Source: Streptomyces sp. DH41 (GTDB lineage: Bacteria; Actinomycetota; Actinomycetes; Streptomycetales; Streptomycetaceae). Taken from it: a DNA stretch of 64,000 nt. The DNA lies in assembly GCF_029813785.1 (NCBI RefSeq), contig NZ_JARVKY010000034.1:1-64000 (forward strand), read 5' to 3'. The position numbers were made by a program, and so were the translations under genes. Positions within the stretch are counted from its first letter, which is position 1. Each line of letters opens with the position of its first letter. The notes under the pieces were generated by a model. It did not search any database. It saw only the letters and a program-made list of their open reading frames with translations, and was not told where the DNA came from. Positions 15,850 through 23,902 of this stretch are shown piece by piece.

Positions 15850-17229
15850 GTGGCCACCTGTCCCCCGTATCCGAGGCGTCCGCCGGCGCGTTCTCATACG
15901 CGTCCGCACTGGTGGCAGCACTCCTGGGTCCGTCACGGCGCACTCATCGCGCTGCTCGCGCTGGCCGGCCTGGTGATCCTGGCCCTGGTGCGCGAACAGA
16001 CCGGCACGCGGGGGTTCCTGGTGGGGCTCGGGCTCGCGGTGCCGCCCGTGCCGCTGCTCCTGGCCGCGTTCCGCTGGCTGGACCGGGTCGAACCCGGGCC
16101 CTGGCGCAACCTGCTGTTCTGCTTCGCCTGGGGCGCCTGCGCGGCGGCGCTGATGGCGATCGTCGCGAACAGCTTCGCGACGAGATGGATAGCGACGGCG
16201 ACCGCCGACCCGGCCGGCGCCGACACCCTGGGCGCCACGGTCATAGCCCCGGTCGTCGAGGAGTCGGCCAAGGCCGCCGCCGTCCTGCTGGTCTTCCTCT
16301 TCCGCAGGCGCCACTTCACCGGCATCGTCGACGGCGTGGTCGTCGCCGGTGTCACCGCCACCGGCTTCGCCTTCACCGAGAACATCCTCTACCTGGGCAA
16401 CGCCTTCGGCACCGACCAGCTCACCGGCGACAGCGGACTCGCGTCCGTCACCGCGGCGACCTTCTTCGTCCGCATCGTCATGTCGCCGTTCGCCCACCCG
16501 CTCTTCACCGTGCTCACCGGCATCGGCTTCGGCATCGCCGCGCTCTCCGCGGGCCGTCACCGCCTGCGCCGCGCTCTGCTCCCCCTGTGCGGCCTGCTGC
16601 TCGCGATGGGCACGCACGCGCTGTGGAACGGTTCGGCCTCGTTCGGCGAGTACGGCTTCCTCGCCGTGTACGCGACGTTCATGGCGCCCTCCTTCGGCCT
16701 GCTGACCTGGCTGGCGATCTGGACGCGGCAGCGCGAACTGGGCACCGTACGGGCCGAACTGCCCGTGTACGTCATGGCCGGCTGGCTGGCACCGGCCGCG
16801 CCGCACGCGCTCGGCTCGATGCGCGCCCGCCGCATCGCCCGGCAGCACGCACACCGGCACGCCGGGAAGGAGGCGGCGCGGGCGGTGGCGCAGTACGAGG
16901 CGTACGCGACCTCACTGGCGTTCCTGCGGCAGCGCGGACGCCGGGGCGGGGCGGGCGCCGACTTCGCCGTACGGGAGCGGGAACTGCTGGACGCCCTGTG
17001 GCACCGGCGCGACGTGGCACGCCCGGCCCTGGACTACGCGTCCCGGGCCACCGCACCGCCCGCACCGCCCACACCGGTGGCCGTACCGCCCTGGGCTCAC
17101 CCGTACCGGCCGTACGGCCAGTACGCCCCACACACCCCGCACGCCCCGTACAGCCCGCACGCCCCGTACAGCCAGTACTCCCCGTACTTTTCCCCCGGCT
17201 CCCCGCCCGACCCCTACCGGCGGCCGTGA
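15850..17229 (+). CDS. PrsW-family intramembrane glutamic protease
   Basis: A 459-residue polytopic membrane protein. About eight hydrophobic helices lie at 28-310. The PrsW motifs are EESAKA (about 137-142, two adjacent Glu), AFTEN (about 175), HPLFTVLTGIG (about 217) and HALWNG (about 255); these Glu and His residues form the predicted active site inside the membrane. In Bacillus PrsW cleaves anti-sigma factors; the substrate here is unknown. The cytosolic tail from about 400 is Pro/Tyr/His-rich with repeats (YSPHAPYSQYSPYF). It follows trmB by 10 bases. The membrane-bound sigma fusion encoded at 7060 could be a substrate, but this is speculation only. Confidence 0.85.
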   Translation: MATCPPYPRRPPARSHTRPHWWQHSWVRHGALIALLALAGLVILALVREQTGTRGFLVGLGLAVPPVPLLLAAFRWLDRVEPGPWRNLLFCFAWGACAAALMAIVANSFATRWIATATADPAGADTLGATVIAPVVEESAKAAAVLLVFLFRRRHFTGIVDGVVVAGVTATGFAFTENILYLGNAFGTDQLTGDSGLASVTAATFFVRIVMSPFAHPLFTVLTGIGFGIAALSAGRHRLRRALLPLCGLLLAMGTHALWNGSASFGEYGFLAVYATFMAPSFGLLTWLAIWTRQRELGTVRAELPVYVMAGWLAPAAPHALGSMRARRIARQHAHRHAGKEAARAVAQYEAYATSLAFLRQRGRRGGAGADFAVRERELLDALWHRRDVARPALDYASRATAPPAPPTPVAVPPWAHPYRPYGQYAPHTPHAPYSPHAPYSQYSPYFSPGSPPDPYRRP

Positions 17230-17251
17230 CGGCCGCAGGTAGGGGGCGGGA

Positions 17252-18196
17252 TCAGGCCGACGCCTGTGTCAGCCTTCCGATCTCGTCCTCCGTCAGGCTC
17301 AGCTCCGCCACCCCCAGCAGCGCCGGCAGCTGCTCCACCGTGCGCGCGGACGCGATCGGCGCGGTCACCGTCGGCTGCGCGGCCAGCCAGGCCAGGGCGA
17401 CGGTGGCCACGGGGGCGTCGTGCGCCTCGGCGATCTCGTCCAGGGCCGCGAGGACCCGCCGGCCGCGCTCGGTCTCCAGGTGCTTGGCGGCACCGCCGGC
17501 CCGCGGGCTGTCGACCGTCGCACCGGTGCGGTACTTGCCCGTGAGGAAGCCGGACGCGAGGGAGTAGTACGGCACGGCGGCCAGGCCCGCCCGCTCCGCG
17601 AGGTCGCGCGGTTCACCCTCGTACGTGTCGCGCGAGACCAGGTTGTAGTGGGGCTGGAGGGCCACGTACCGGGCGAGGCCCTCGCGGTCGGAGAAGGCGA
17701 GGGAGGCCTCGAGCCGCTCGGCGGAGATGTTGGAGGCGGCGATGTGCCGGACCTTGCCCGCCTTCACCAGCTCGTCGAGCGCGCCGATGATCTCCTCCAC
17801 CGGCACCTCGGGCTTGTCGAAGTGGGTGTAGTAGAGGTCGATGTGGTCGGTGCCCAGGCGGCGCAGCGAGGCGTCGGCGGCGGCCTTGATGTTCGCGGCG
17901 CTCAGGCCCGGGTACTCGGGGTGCTGGCTGACCTTGGTGGCGAGGACGACGTCGCCGCGGTTGCCGCGGGAGGCGAGCCACTTGCCGATGACGGTCTCGG
18001 ACTCGCCGCCGCTGTTGCCGTCGACCCACGCGGAGTAGGAGTCGGCGGTGTCGAGGAAGTTTCCGCCGGCCGCCGTGTAGGCGTCGAGGACGGCGAAGGA
18101 GGTGTCCTGGTCGGCGGTCCAGCCGAAGACGTTGCCGCCGAGGGCGAGGGGGAAGACCTCCAGGTCGGAGGAGCCGAGCTTGCGCAGAGAAGTCAT
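17252..18196 (-). CDS. Aldo/keto reductase
   Basis: A 314-residue (beta/alpha)8 NADPH-dependent oxidoreductase. The catalytic tetrad is visible: Asp and Tyr in FLDTADSYSAWV (about 47-58), Lys in DVVLATKVSQ (about 86) and His in YYTHFDKP (about 125). The C-terminal part has the NADPH-binding TVTAPIASARTVEQL. It belongs to the yeast/bacterial general-stress AKR group (YghZ/YajO-like); the substrate cannot be assigned. ATG 18196 gives the usual N-terminus MTSLRKLGSSDLEVF; an upstream in-frame TTG at 18208 is less likely. It is convergent with the PrsW-like gene, 22 bases away. Confidence 0.88.
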   Translation of the reverse strand: MTSLRKLGSSDLEVFPLALGGNVFGWTADQDTSFAVLDAYTAAGGNFLDTADSYSAWVDGNSGGESETVIGKWLASRGNRGDVVLATKVSQHPEYPGLSAANIKAAADASLRRLGTDHIDLYYTHFDKPEVPVEEIIGALDELVKAGKVRHIAASNISAERLEASLAFSDREGLARYVALQPHYNLVSRDTYEGEPRDLAERAGLAAVPYYSLASGFLTGKYRTGATVDSPRAGGAAKHLETERGRRVLAALDEIAEAHDAPVATVALAWLAAQPTVTAPIASARTVEQLPALLGVAELSLTEDEIGRLTQASA

Positions 18197-18313
18197 GTCC
18201 TGCGTCAACGAGCGCGGCGGACCCGGTGATTCCGGTATCGGCGCAAAGATCGCGCAAACCGGCAGCCCTGACGTCGGGGGGTCGTCGTCAGGACCGCCGG
18301 GGACAAGCGGGAC

Positions 18314-19348
18314 TCAGGGGGTGAGGCCCTTGCTCTGCAGCCAGGCCATCGGGTCGATGCCGCCGCCGTCGCTGGTGTGCACCTCCATGTGGAGGTGGGC
18401 GCCGGTGACGTTGCCGGTGGCGCCGACGCGGCCGATGACGTCACCCGTGGTGACCTTCTGGCCGACGCTGACGTTGATGGAGGACTGGTGGGCGTACCAG
18501 ATCTCGGTGCCGTCGTCGAGGGTGAGCACGGTCTTGTAGCCGTACGACCCTTCGTACCCGGCCGACGTGATGGTGCCGCTGTGGACCGCCTTGAGCAGCG
18601 TGCCCGTGGGGGCGGCGAAGTCGAGGCCCGTGTGGTAGCCGGAGGACCAGTAGGCGCCGGCCTGGCCGAAGCTGGAGGAGATGGTGTACGAGGAGGTCGG
18701 CAGCGTGTACTGCTTGGCCAGCTTCGCGAGCCGCTCGGCCTCGGCCTTCTTCGCGGCCTCCTCCTCCGCCTTCTTCTTGGCGGCGGCGGCCTTGGCCTCG
18801 GCCTCCTTCTCCGCCTTGGCGGCGGCTTCCGCGGCCTTCTTCTCGGCGGCGGCGGCGGCTTCGGCGGCGGCCTTGGTCTCGACCTGGGCCTGCTGCTGCT
18901 CGGCCTGCGCCATGATCCGGGCCCGCAGCGTCTCACCGGCGTCGGTGGCGCTCTCCGTGGGGGTGTCGGCGGCGACCGTGACGATGCTGCTGAGCGGGGT
19001 GGCGGAACCCTTGGGCTCCGGCTCCTCGTCGTCGGAGATGAGCGAGCCGACGTTCGGCAGGTCCGGCATGGAGATCGACACCGGCGGCTTGCCGGTCTGC
19101 GCGCTGGCCATGCCGCCCGCGCCGACGGCCGCTATGACACCGACGCCGAGGACGGTGGAGCTGCGGGCGAGTCCGCCGCGCTGCTTGGCGACGCGGTGCT
19201 TGCCCCGTACGGGTCGGATGGACTCCGCGGTGGGATTCCATTCCTCCCAGGGGCCCTCTTCGGCGCGGTAGCCGTCGTAGCCGAAGGTGTCGGTGTCGTG
19301 CTGGTTCGGCACGAACGGGGCCTCGGGGGCAGGCCGGTTGGACGCCAC
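18314..19348 (-). CDS. M23 (LytM-type) peptidoglycan metallopeptidase with coiled coil
   Basis: A 344-residue cell-wall hydrolase. A hydrophilic N-terminal 60 residues (FGYDGYRAEEGPWEEWNPTA) precede a basic stretch and one membrane or signal segment (STVLGVGVIAAVGAGGMASA, about 64-83). A linker is followed by an Ala/Glu/Lys-rich coiled coil at about 145-210. A C-terminal M23 domain (about 220-344) carries the zinc motifs HTGLD and HLHMEVH. GTG 19348 has AAAGGAG at 9 bases and gives the known family N-terminus. M23 enzymes cut peptide cross-bridges or stems during growth and germination. The gene lies directly behind a c-di-AMP riboswitch, so expression should fall when c-di-AMP is high, as for other Streptomyces wall hydrolases. 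Confidence 0.9.
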   Translation of the reverse strand: MASNRPAPEAPFVPNQHDTDTFGYDGYRAEEGPWEEWNPTAESIRPVRGKHRVAKQRGGLARSSTVLGVGVIAAVGAGGMASAQTGKPPVSISMPDLPNVGSLISDDEEPEPKGSATPLSSIVTVAADTPTESATDAGETLRARIMAQAEQQQAQVETKAAAEAAAAAEKKAAEAAAKAEKEAEAKAAAAKKKAEEEAAKKAEAERLAKLAKQYTLPTSSYTISSSFGQAGAYWSSGYHTGLDFAAPTGTLLKAVHSGTITSAGYEGSYGYKTVLTLDDGTEIWYAHQSSINVSVGQKVTTGDVIGRVGATGNVTGAHLHMEVHTSDGGGIDPMAWLQSKGLTP

Positions 19349-19372
19349 GTGGGCGTACTCCTTTCCTTCCTT

Positions 19373-19540
19373 ATCGCCTACCGGGTTAGCTGACGGGTTC
19401 GGAGCAGGAAGGTCTCCTACGCGCGTATATCGCCGTGTCTCCACGGCGTCATACGCCCGATTCACCCCAATGTGGTGGTTCCCCGGTTCCCTTGCGGGAT
19501 TCGGCGCGTGCGCACGGAGCCGCCTTCTGTGACGGCTGGG
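19373..19540 (-). promoter_or_regulatory. ydaO-yuaA c-di-AMP riboswitch
   Basis: On the minus strand, 5' to 3', the leader has the conserved ydaO blocks in order: AGGGAACCGGGGAACC, then TTGGGGTGAATCGGGCG, a variable hairpin (GCCGTGGAGACACGGC), and the hallmark CGAACCCGTCAGCTAACC followed by CGGTAGGCG at the 3' end. It ends about 25 bases before the GTG of the M23 peptidase gene. In Streptomyces these aptamers precede rpf and other wall-hydrolase genes and turn expression off when c-di-AMP binds. Exact ends need a covariance model. Confidence 0.92.
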
Positions 19541-19759
19541 ACGACCGCGCTGCGTTATCGAACGTTAATAGACGCGAGGCCCGGATTCCAAGCGGTTCCT
19601 CTTGATCATTAACGAATCCGGCCGGGACGTACGCCTCACGACCGGTGAAAACCGGGCGAGTTGACCCCGCTTCGGTATTCCCTTTCACGCCACGACTTTC
19701 TGATGGTGTGTCAGTTGTTATGCGGAGGGGGGTCGGCCGGTCACGTCAGGTGATGTTGA
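19541..19759 (-). promoter_or_regulatory. Promoter region of the riboswitch / M23 transcript
   Basis: 219 bases of comparatively AT-rich DNA between the riboswitch and the phosphatase gene. Minus-strand elements such as TTGGAATCC and TATTAACGTTCGATAAC just upstream of the aptamer are candidate -35 and -10 regions. No coding sequence was seen. Confidence 0.35.
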
Positions 19760-20971
19760 TCAAGGTCGTCGTACGGCGAGCAGCGCCATGTCGTCCGCCA
19801 TGCCGCCCCCGGAGTGCCTGCGCACGTCGTCGGCGAGGGTGCCGAGCAGTTCCTCCGGATGACGGAAGACGCGGCCGGCCAGCCGCGCGTGCGGGTCGTA
19901 GAACTCGCCCCGGCCGTCGCGGGCTTCCGACACCCCGTCGGTGTACAGCAACAGCGTGGCTCCGGCGGGGAACGGCGCCTCCTCCGCGCGGTCGGGCCAC
20001 ACCCCCAGTTCGCCCATGCCGAGCGGCAGCGCCGCCTCCCGGGCGGTCAGCGGGCGCAGGGTGCCGTCGGCGTACAGCAGCAGGGGCGGTGGGTGGCCGC
20101 GGTTGACGATGCGGACGACCCCGTCGCCGTGCGGGAGTTCGGCGAGTACGGCGGTGGTGAACCCCTCGAAGGCGTCCAGCCCCTCCCGCCGGGTGCCCTC
20201 GCGGGCCAGCGCCCGCTCCAGCCGCTGCGCCACGGCCTCCAGCGTCGCCTCCTGCTCGGCGGCTTCCCGGAAGGCGCCGATCACCACGGCGACGGCGGCC
20301 ACCGCGCCCATGCCCTTGCCGCGCACGTCACCCACGATGAGCCGGATGCCGCGCGCGCTGTCCTGCACCGCGTACAGGTCGCCGCCGATGAAGGCGTCGG
20401 CCTGCGCGGCCTCGTAGCAGGCGGCGATCTCGAATCCGCCGATCCGCTCGGCCGGTTCGGGCAGCACGGCTCGCTGGGCGGCCTCGGCGATCTCGCGGAC
20501 GGAGACGAGTCGCTCGCCGGTGCGGCGGACGAAGGCGTTGACGAGGACGGCGAGCACGGCGACCGTCGCGATGGTGATCAGTTCGGTGAGGGAGTCGACG
20601 AAGTGGATGACGCCCTTGCCCAGTTGCAGCCCGATGACGGCGGCGACCACGGCGACACCGGTGAGCGCCGTGCCGCGCCGTGAGTAGATGGGGGCGGCGA
20701 CCAGGGGCGCGGCCGTGTAGAGGGGGCCGGCGGTGAAGTACCTCGGGGTGAAGAGGTCGTACAGGATGGCGACGATGATCAGCAGCACGGGGAGCAGGCG
20801 CACGAAGGTCCGCCCGTACGAGGACCGCCACCGCCGCGTCGGACCGGCGGCCGCCGGTACCGGCTGCGGACGGTCGCCGAGGCCCGGGTCGGGCACAGGG
20901 TCGCCGGGGAGCCGGCCGCCGGCCCTGGCGTACGCTCCCTCGCCGTCCTGCACGTCACCTGGCCGCACCAC
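19760..20971 (-). CDS. Membrane-anchored SpoIIE-type PP2C phosphatase
   Basis: A 403-residue protein. A short charged N-terminus is followed by three or four membrane helices at about 55-150 (LLPVLLIIVAILYDLF, LITIATVAVLAVLVNAFV). A SpoIIE/RsbU phosphatase domain covers about 165-400, with FIGGDLYAV, VGDVRGKGM, NRGHPPPLLLY, YTDGVSEARD and the final MADDMALLAV. No ATPase domain is present. Such enzymes dephosphorylate STAS anti-anti-sigma proteins. GTG 20971 is preceded by GGGAG at a good distance; an upstream extension to 21118 is possible but low-complexity. It is the second SpoIIE-family gene in the window. The partner is unknown. Confidence 0.88.
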   Translation of the reverse strand: MVRPGDVQDGEGAYARAGGRLPGDPVPDPGLGDRPQPVPAAAGPTRRWRSSYGRTFVRLLPVLLIIVAILYDLFTPRYFTAGPLYTAAPLVAAPIYSRRGTALTGVAVVAAVIGLQLGKGVIHFVDSLTELITIATVAVLAVLVNAFVRRTGERLVSVREIAEAAQRAVLPEPAERIGGFEIAACYEAAQADAFIGGDLYAVQDSARGIRLIVGDVRGKGMGAVAAVAVVIGAFREAAEQEATLEAVAQRLERALAREGTRREGLDAFEGFTTAVLAELPHGDGVVRIVNRGHPPPLLLYADGTLRPLTAREAALPLGMGELGVWPDRAEEAPFPAGATLLLYTDGVSEARDGRGEFYDPHARLAGRVFRHPEELLGTLADDVRRHSGGGMADDMALLAVRRP

Positions 20972-21119
20972 TCGTCTCCCGCCACCCCGCACGTCCGCGC
21001 CGCTTGCCGTCCCGTCCTCCAGATTCCCCGGAGCGGGGGCGGGGGGCGAGCGGTGAGGGCCGAACGGGTGACGACGGTGGGACGGACGACGGACGACGGA
21101 CGACAACGTCGCGAACACA

Positions 21120-21155
21120 CCGAAGGCCGGAATCCCTAAGGATTCCGGCCTTCGG
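21120..21155 (-). terminator. Terminator of tRNA-fMet
   Basis: A perfect 16-bp stem (CCGAAGGCCGGAATCC / GGATTCCGGCCTTCGG) with a 4-base loop starts 7 bases after the 3' end of the tRNA on the minus strand. Confidence 0.85.
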
Positions 21156-21162
21156 CCTTGAG

Positions 21163-21236
21163 TAGCGGGGACAGGATTTGAACCTGCGACCTCTGGGTTA
21201 TGAGCCCAGCGAGCTACCGAGCTGCTCCACCCCGCG
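21163..21236 (-). tRNA. tRNA-fMet (CAT), initiator
   Basis: 74 bases folding as a cloverleaf with anticodon CAT in the loop CTCATAA. Initiator identity is shown by three consecutive G-C pairs in the anticodon stem (GGG/CCC) and by the unpaired first acceptor position (C1 facing U72). The 3' CCA is not encoded. A TACAGT -10-like element lies 14-19 bases upstream on the minus strand. Confidence 0.95.
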
Positions 21237-21303
21237 TCGTTGTGTCTTTACTGTACCCCACCCCGGAGGTGGAATGCACATCCGTATCTCCCCGCCCCGC
21301 CCG

Positions 21304-22434
21304 CTACCTCGACAGATGGTGGTTCGGCGCCTTCGCCCGCTCCTCGTACTCGGGCAGTACGACGACCACGGCGCCCTCCGCGGCGAGCACCCCGCTGCCG
21401 TCGGCCCCCGGCACGAAGGTGTCCGGCTCCCGCCAGGCCGTGACCACGCGGCGCACCCCGGCGTCGAGGATCAGCCGCGCGCAGGGCGCGGGCCGGGAGG
21501 CGCGGCGGGCGCACGGCTCGAGGCTGCTGTACACGGTGGCGGCCGTCAGCCGCGGATCGAGCGGGTCGACCTTGGCCAGCGCGGCCTCCTCGGCGTGCAC
21601 GACGGGGTCGTCCCCCTCCCGCGAGTGCCCCCGCGCCAGCTCGGTCCCGTCGGCGGCGACCACGACCGCCCCCACGCTGAACGCCGTCCGGGACGGCGGG
21701 CACAGCTCCGCCAGCTCGCAGGCGAGCGCCAGCCAGTGCCGGTCGGCGGCGGAGACGCGGGCCCCGGTGCCGGGGGCGGTGGGCCGGTACCTCATCAGCA
21801 CGACGTCCTCGATACGCCGCGACTCCACCAGCCGCAGCCGACCGCCCTGGTAGCCACCGGGCCCGAACAGCCGGGGAGCGTCCGGGTCCCCCACGAACAC
21901 CGGCGCGAGGACGAGCTGCAGCTCGTCGGCGAGTTCCTCTCGCAGCAACTGGCTGTGGACCCTCCCGCCCCCCTCGACCATGAGCCGCCGCACACCCCGC
22001 CGGTCGTGCAGGTACTCCAGCGCCGCCCGCCAGTCGAGCTCGGGCCCCAGTGGCACGAGGTCGGCGGCGATGCCCAGCGCGCGGGCGCGCCGAGCGCCGT
22101 CGTCCGTGGTGAGGAATACCTTCTCCCCTCCCGTGTGCCAGAACCGCGCCGCCGGGTCCAGCTCACCGCTGCCACTGACCGTGACCTTGAGCGGGTACTC
22201 CGCCTCCCCGGCCGCGACCCGGGCGGCCCGCCGCTCGGCGGAGTTCACCAGCAGCCGCGGATTGTCGGCCCGGATCGTGCCGGCCCCGACGAGGATCGCG
22301 TCGACGGACGCCCGCACCTCGTCGACCCGGTCGAAGTCGGCCGGCGAGGAGAGCAGGAGCCGTTCGGGGCCGGTGTCGTCCAGGTAGCCGTCGAGGGAGA
22401 CGGCGGCGGAGAGGAGGACGTACGGGAGGGGCAT
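21304..22434 (-). CDS. Reductase-deaminase fusion (RibD domains in reversed order)
   Basis: A 376-residue bifunctional protein. Residues 1 to about 225 form a RibD C-terminal / dihydrofolate-reductase-like domain (MPLPYVLLSAAVSLDGYLDD; DAILVGAGTIRADNPRL; RRLMVEGGGRVHSQLL). Residues about 240-350 form a CMP/dCMP-type deaminase domain with HAEEAAL and SLEPCARRASRPAPCARLI, giving the zinc ligands His, Cys, Cys and the proton-shuttle Glu. Canonical RibD has the deaminase first. The gap between the two Cys is nine residues; from memory eight is usual for RibD. It could act on riboflavin-pathway pyrimidines or on a related nucleotide of secondary metabolism. The ATG overlaps the TGA of the small upstream ORF by one base, so they are translationally linked. 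Confidence 0.85.
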   Translation of the reverse strand: MPLPYVLLSAAVSLDGYLDDTGPERLLLSSPADFDRVDEVRASVDAILVGAGTIRADNPRLLVNSAERRAARVAAGEAEYPLKVTVSGSGELDPAARFWHTGGEKVFLTTDDGARRARALGIAADLVPLGPELDWRAALEYLHDRRGVRRLMVEGGGRVHSQLLREELADELQLVLAPVFVGDPDAPRLFGPGGYQGGRLRLVESRRIEDVVLMRYRPTAPGTGARVSAADRHWLALACELAELCPPSRTAFSVGAVVVAADGTELARGHSREGDDPVVHAEEAALAKVDPLDPRLTAATVYSSLEPCARRASRPAPCARLILDAGVRRVVTAWREPDTFVPGADGSGVLAAEGAVVVVLPEYEERAKAPNHHLSR

Positions 22435-22655
22435 CAGGTACTCCGGTGGGCCGGGCGGACCGGTCGTCGCCAGTGACCTTCGGTCACTGCCAGAAGACCT
22501 CTTCCCCGGAAGTAGGGGTCCTTCGCAGTGACCAGTTCGGCGCGCGCGGCGTCGACCATCTTCCGTACACGCTCCGGCAGTACGTCGCGGGCGGCCTGAG
22601 CCTTGAGCGTCCAGTCCATCTGCCAGGGCGGGCCCATGAACCCGCCGTCGGTCAC
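22434..22655 (-). pseudogene. Truncated RelE/ParE-like small protein
   Basis: 73 residues. The first 48 (WTLKAQAARDVLPERVRKMV, DAARAELVTAKDPYFRG) look like the N-terminal half of a RelE/ParE-type toxin fold, with an Arg/Lys-rich helix after LPERVR. The remaining residues (HWRRPVRPAHRST) lack the beta-strands and catalytic residues expected, so the coding sequence appears to have lost its 3' half. It starts at GTG 22655 overlapping the stop of the upstream gene by four bases and ends overlapping the next ATG. It may be a decayed toxin or a short functional remnant; confidence in the family is modest. Confidence 0.5.
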
Positions 22656-22999
22656 TGGCCGGGCTCCAGGCGCTGGCCCTCGTACCGGATGTGCGAGGCC
22701 TCTTCGAGAAGGGCCTTCGCCTCGGCCAGGTCCGTGGACTCAGCCGCGCGGTGATGCAGGTCAGCCATGTGCGCGTCCAGCTTCGGGTCCCTGGCAATCG
22801 CGTACTCGCCCCACCAACGGGCCATGAACGCGGGCACCGTACTGATGTCGTACGCGTCCGCGACGGCCCACTTCCAGTGGTCGTCGAAATCCGGAAGGAG
22901 CTGGGGGGCGTGCTGGGCGATGGCAGCACGCAGCGCCTTGGGATTCCGCTCGGGCATGGGCGGAACGACCGGCGTGGGCTTTGCGGCGTGTGCGGTCAT
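22652..22999 (-). CDS. Small hypothetical protein (DUF6247-like, putative antitoxin partner)
   Basis: 115 residues, mostly helical and acidic (MPERNPKALRAAIAQHAPQL, LDAHMADLHHRAAESTDL). The pattern PxALRAAIxxxAPxxLPxFxxxW resembles the DUF6247 group that is often encoded directly before RelE/ParE-like proteins in Streptomyces (recalled). Here it overlaps the truncated RelE-like ORF by four bases. ATG 22999 is preceded by GAAGGAG. Function is unknown; an antitoxin role is inferred from context. Confidence 0.6.
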   Translation of the reverse strand: MTAHAAKPTPVVPPMPERNPKALRAAIAQHAPQLLPDFDDHWKWAVADAYDISTVPAFMARWWGEYAIARDPKLDAHMADLHHRAAESTDLAEAKALLEEASHIRYEGQRLEPGQ

Positions 23000-23078
23000 G
23001 ACCGGGCGTACTCCTTCGTGCTCCTGCGGCGCACCGTGCCTACGACGATAGTCCGTCCCGGAAAACCGGGTGAGCTGT

Positions 23079-23414
23079 TCACTGCTGGGTGCTCTGAGCT
23101 GTCGTCTCGGGGGCATCGGTGTCGCCGTCCCTCACGGGCAGGCGTCGCCCGCGGGACTCCGCGACCCGCAGTACATCGGCGAGGCACTCGGCCAGCCGGA
23201 TCGCCGTGTAGCGGACCTCGGCGTTCGGAGACACGGGGTCGTGCAGCAGGCGGCGGGCGCAGCGGAGCACGTCCAGCCCTTCGGCGAGCTGCCGGGCCTC
23301 CGTCTCGTCGGCGAGGCGGGAGACGATTCCGTCTCCGTCACCGGGGGCGAGGAAGCAGGGCTTGCCTTCCGCCGACAGCCAGGGCAGCAGCCGCAGCGCG
23401 GTGTACACCTCCAT
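23079..23414 (-). CDS. Hypothetical protein, second gene of a GntR-divergent pair
   Basis: 111 residues, predicted mainly helical (ETEARQLAEGLDVLRCARRL, YTAIRLAECLADVLRVAESR) with an acidic C-terminal tail. The ATG overlaps the TGA of the preceding gene (TGATG), so translation is coupled. I do not recognise a named domain. Two-gene units like this, opposite a small GntR regulator, recur in Streptomyces chromosomes and are of unknown function. Confidence 0.6.
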   Translation of the reverse strand: MEVYTALRLLPWLSAEGKPCFLAPGDGDGIVSRLADETEARQLAEGLDVLRCARRLLHDPVSPNAEVRYTAIRLAECLADVLRVAESRGRRLPVRDGDTDAPETTAQSTQQ

Positions 23415-23734
23415 CACGCGGCCGCCTTCCGCGCGCCGACGACGTGCTCGTCGAGGTCGATGCCGAAGTCGGCGGCGAGCACGAGGGCGAGGCGGCGGTG
23501 CCGCTGACGGTCCTGTTCCTGTTCGTGGGCGGTGAGGTAGGGACGGACAAGGCGAGAGGCCGCACCGTCGAGGGGGAGGTGACGGCAGTACGGGGAGTGG
23601 TGGAGCGGAAGGAGTGCGGGGGCGGCGCTGGGTACGGGGCGGGGGCGCGGGGCGCTGCCCGCACGGTGGGTTCCGGTGCCCGGGCCCAGGAGAAGGCCCA
23701 GCCAATAGGCGATGCGGTGGATAAGGTCGTACAT
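23414..23734 (-). CDS. Hypothetical protein, first gene of a GntR-divergent pair
   Basis: 106 residues. A hydrophobic amphipathic N-terminus (MYDLIHRIAYWLGLLLGPGT) is followed by a Pro/Arg/Ala-rich middle and a C-terminal helical part (LTAHEQEQDRQRHRRLALVL, FGIDLDEHVVGARKAAA). The N-terminus may associate with the membrane. GAGGAG precedes ATG 23734. A hairpin in the leader (23766-23792 region) separates it from the divergent promoter region. No family is recognised. Confidence 0.6.
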   Translation of the reverse strand: MYDLIHRIAYWLGLLLGPGTGTHRAGSAPRPRPVPSAAPALLPLHHSPYCRHLPLDGAASRLVRPYLTAHEQEQDRQRHRRLALVLAADFGIDLDEHVVGARKAAA

Positions 23735-23799
23735 GTCGACGCTCCTCGATAAGCGTTGGCCACGCCCCGGGGCCCTGCCAGGCCGCCGGGGTCTTTGCG

Positions 23800-23864
23800 T
23801 TGACACAAGGCAGGTTGCACTAGGTAGCTCTCGGACGCAATAGGTAGCAGACGGGTGCACCCGT
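23800..23864. promoter_or_regulatory. Candidate promoter and GntR operators
   Basis: Between the small-gene pair and gntR lie TTGACA (23800-23805), two copies of TAGGTAGC exactly 20 bases apart (23821-23828 and 23841-23848), and a perfect 14-bp palindrome ACGGGTGCACCCGT (23851-23864). Direct repeats on the same helix face plus a palindrome suggest operators for the neighbouring GntR. Function is inferred from position. Confidence 0.4.
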
Positions 23865-23902
23865 ACGTGGCAGCGTGTTTGCCACCGCTTTAGCGTTCGG
23901 GT

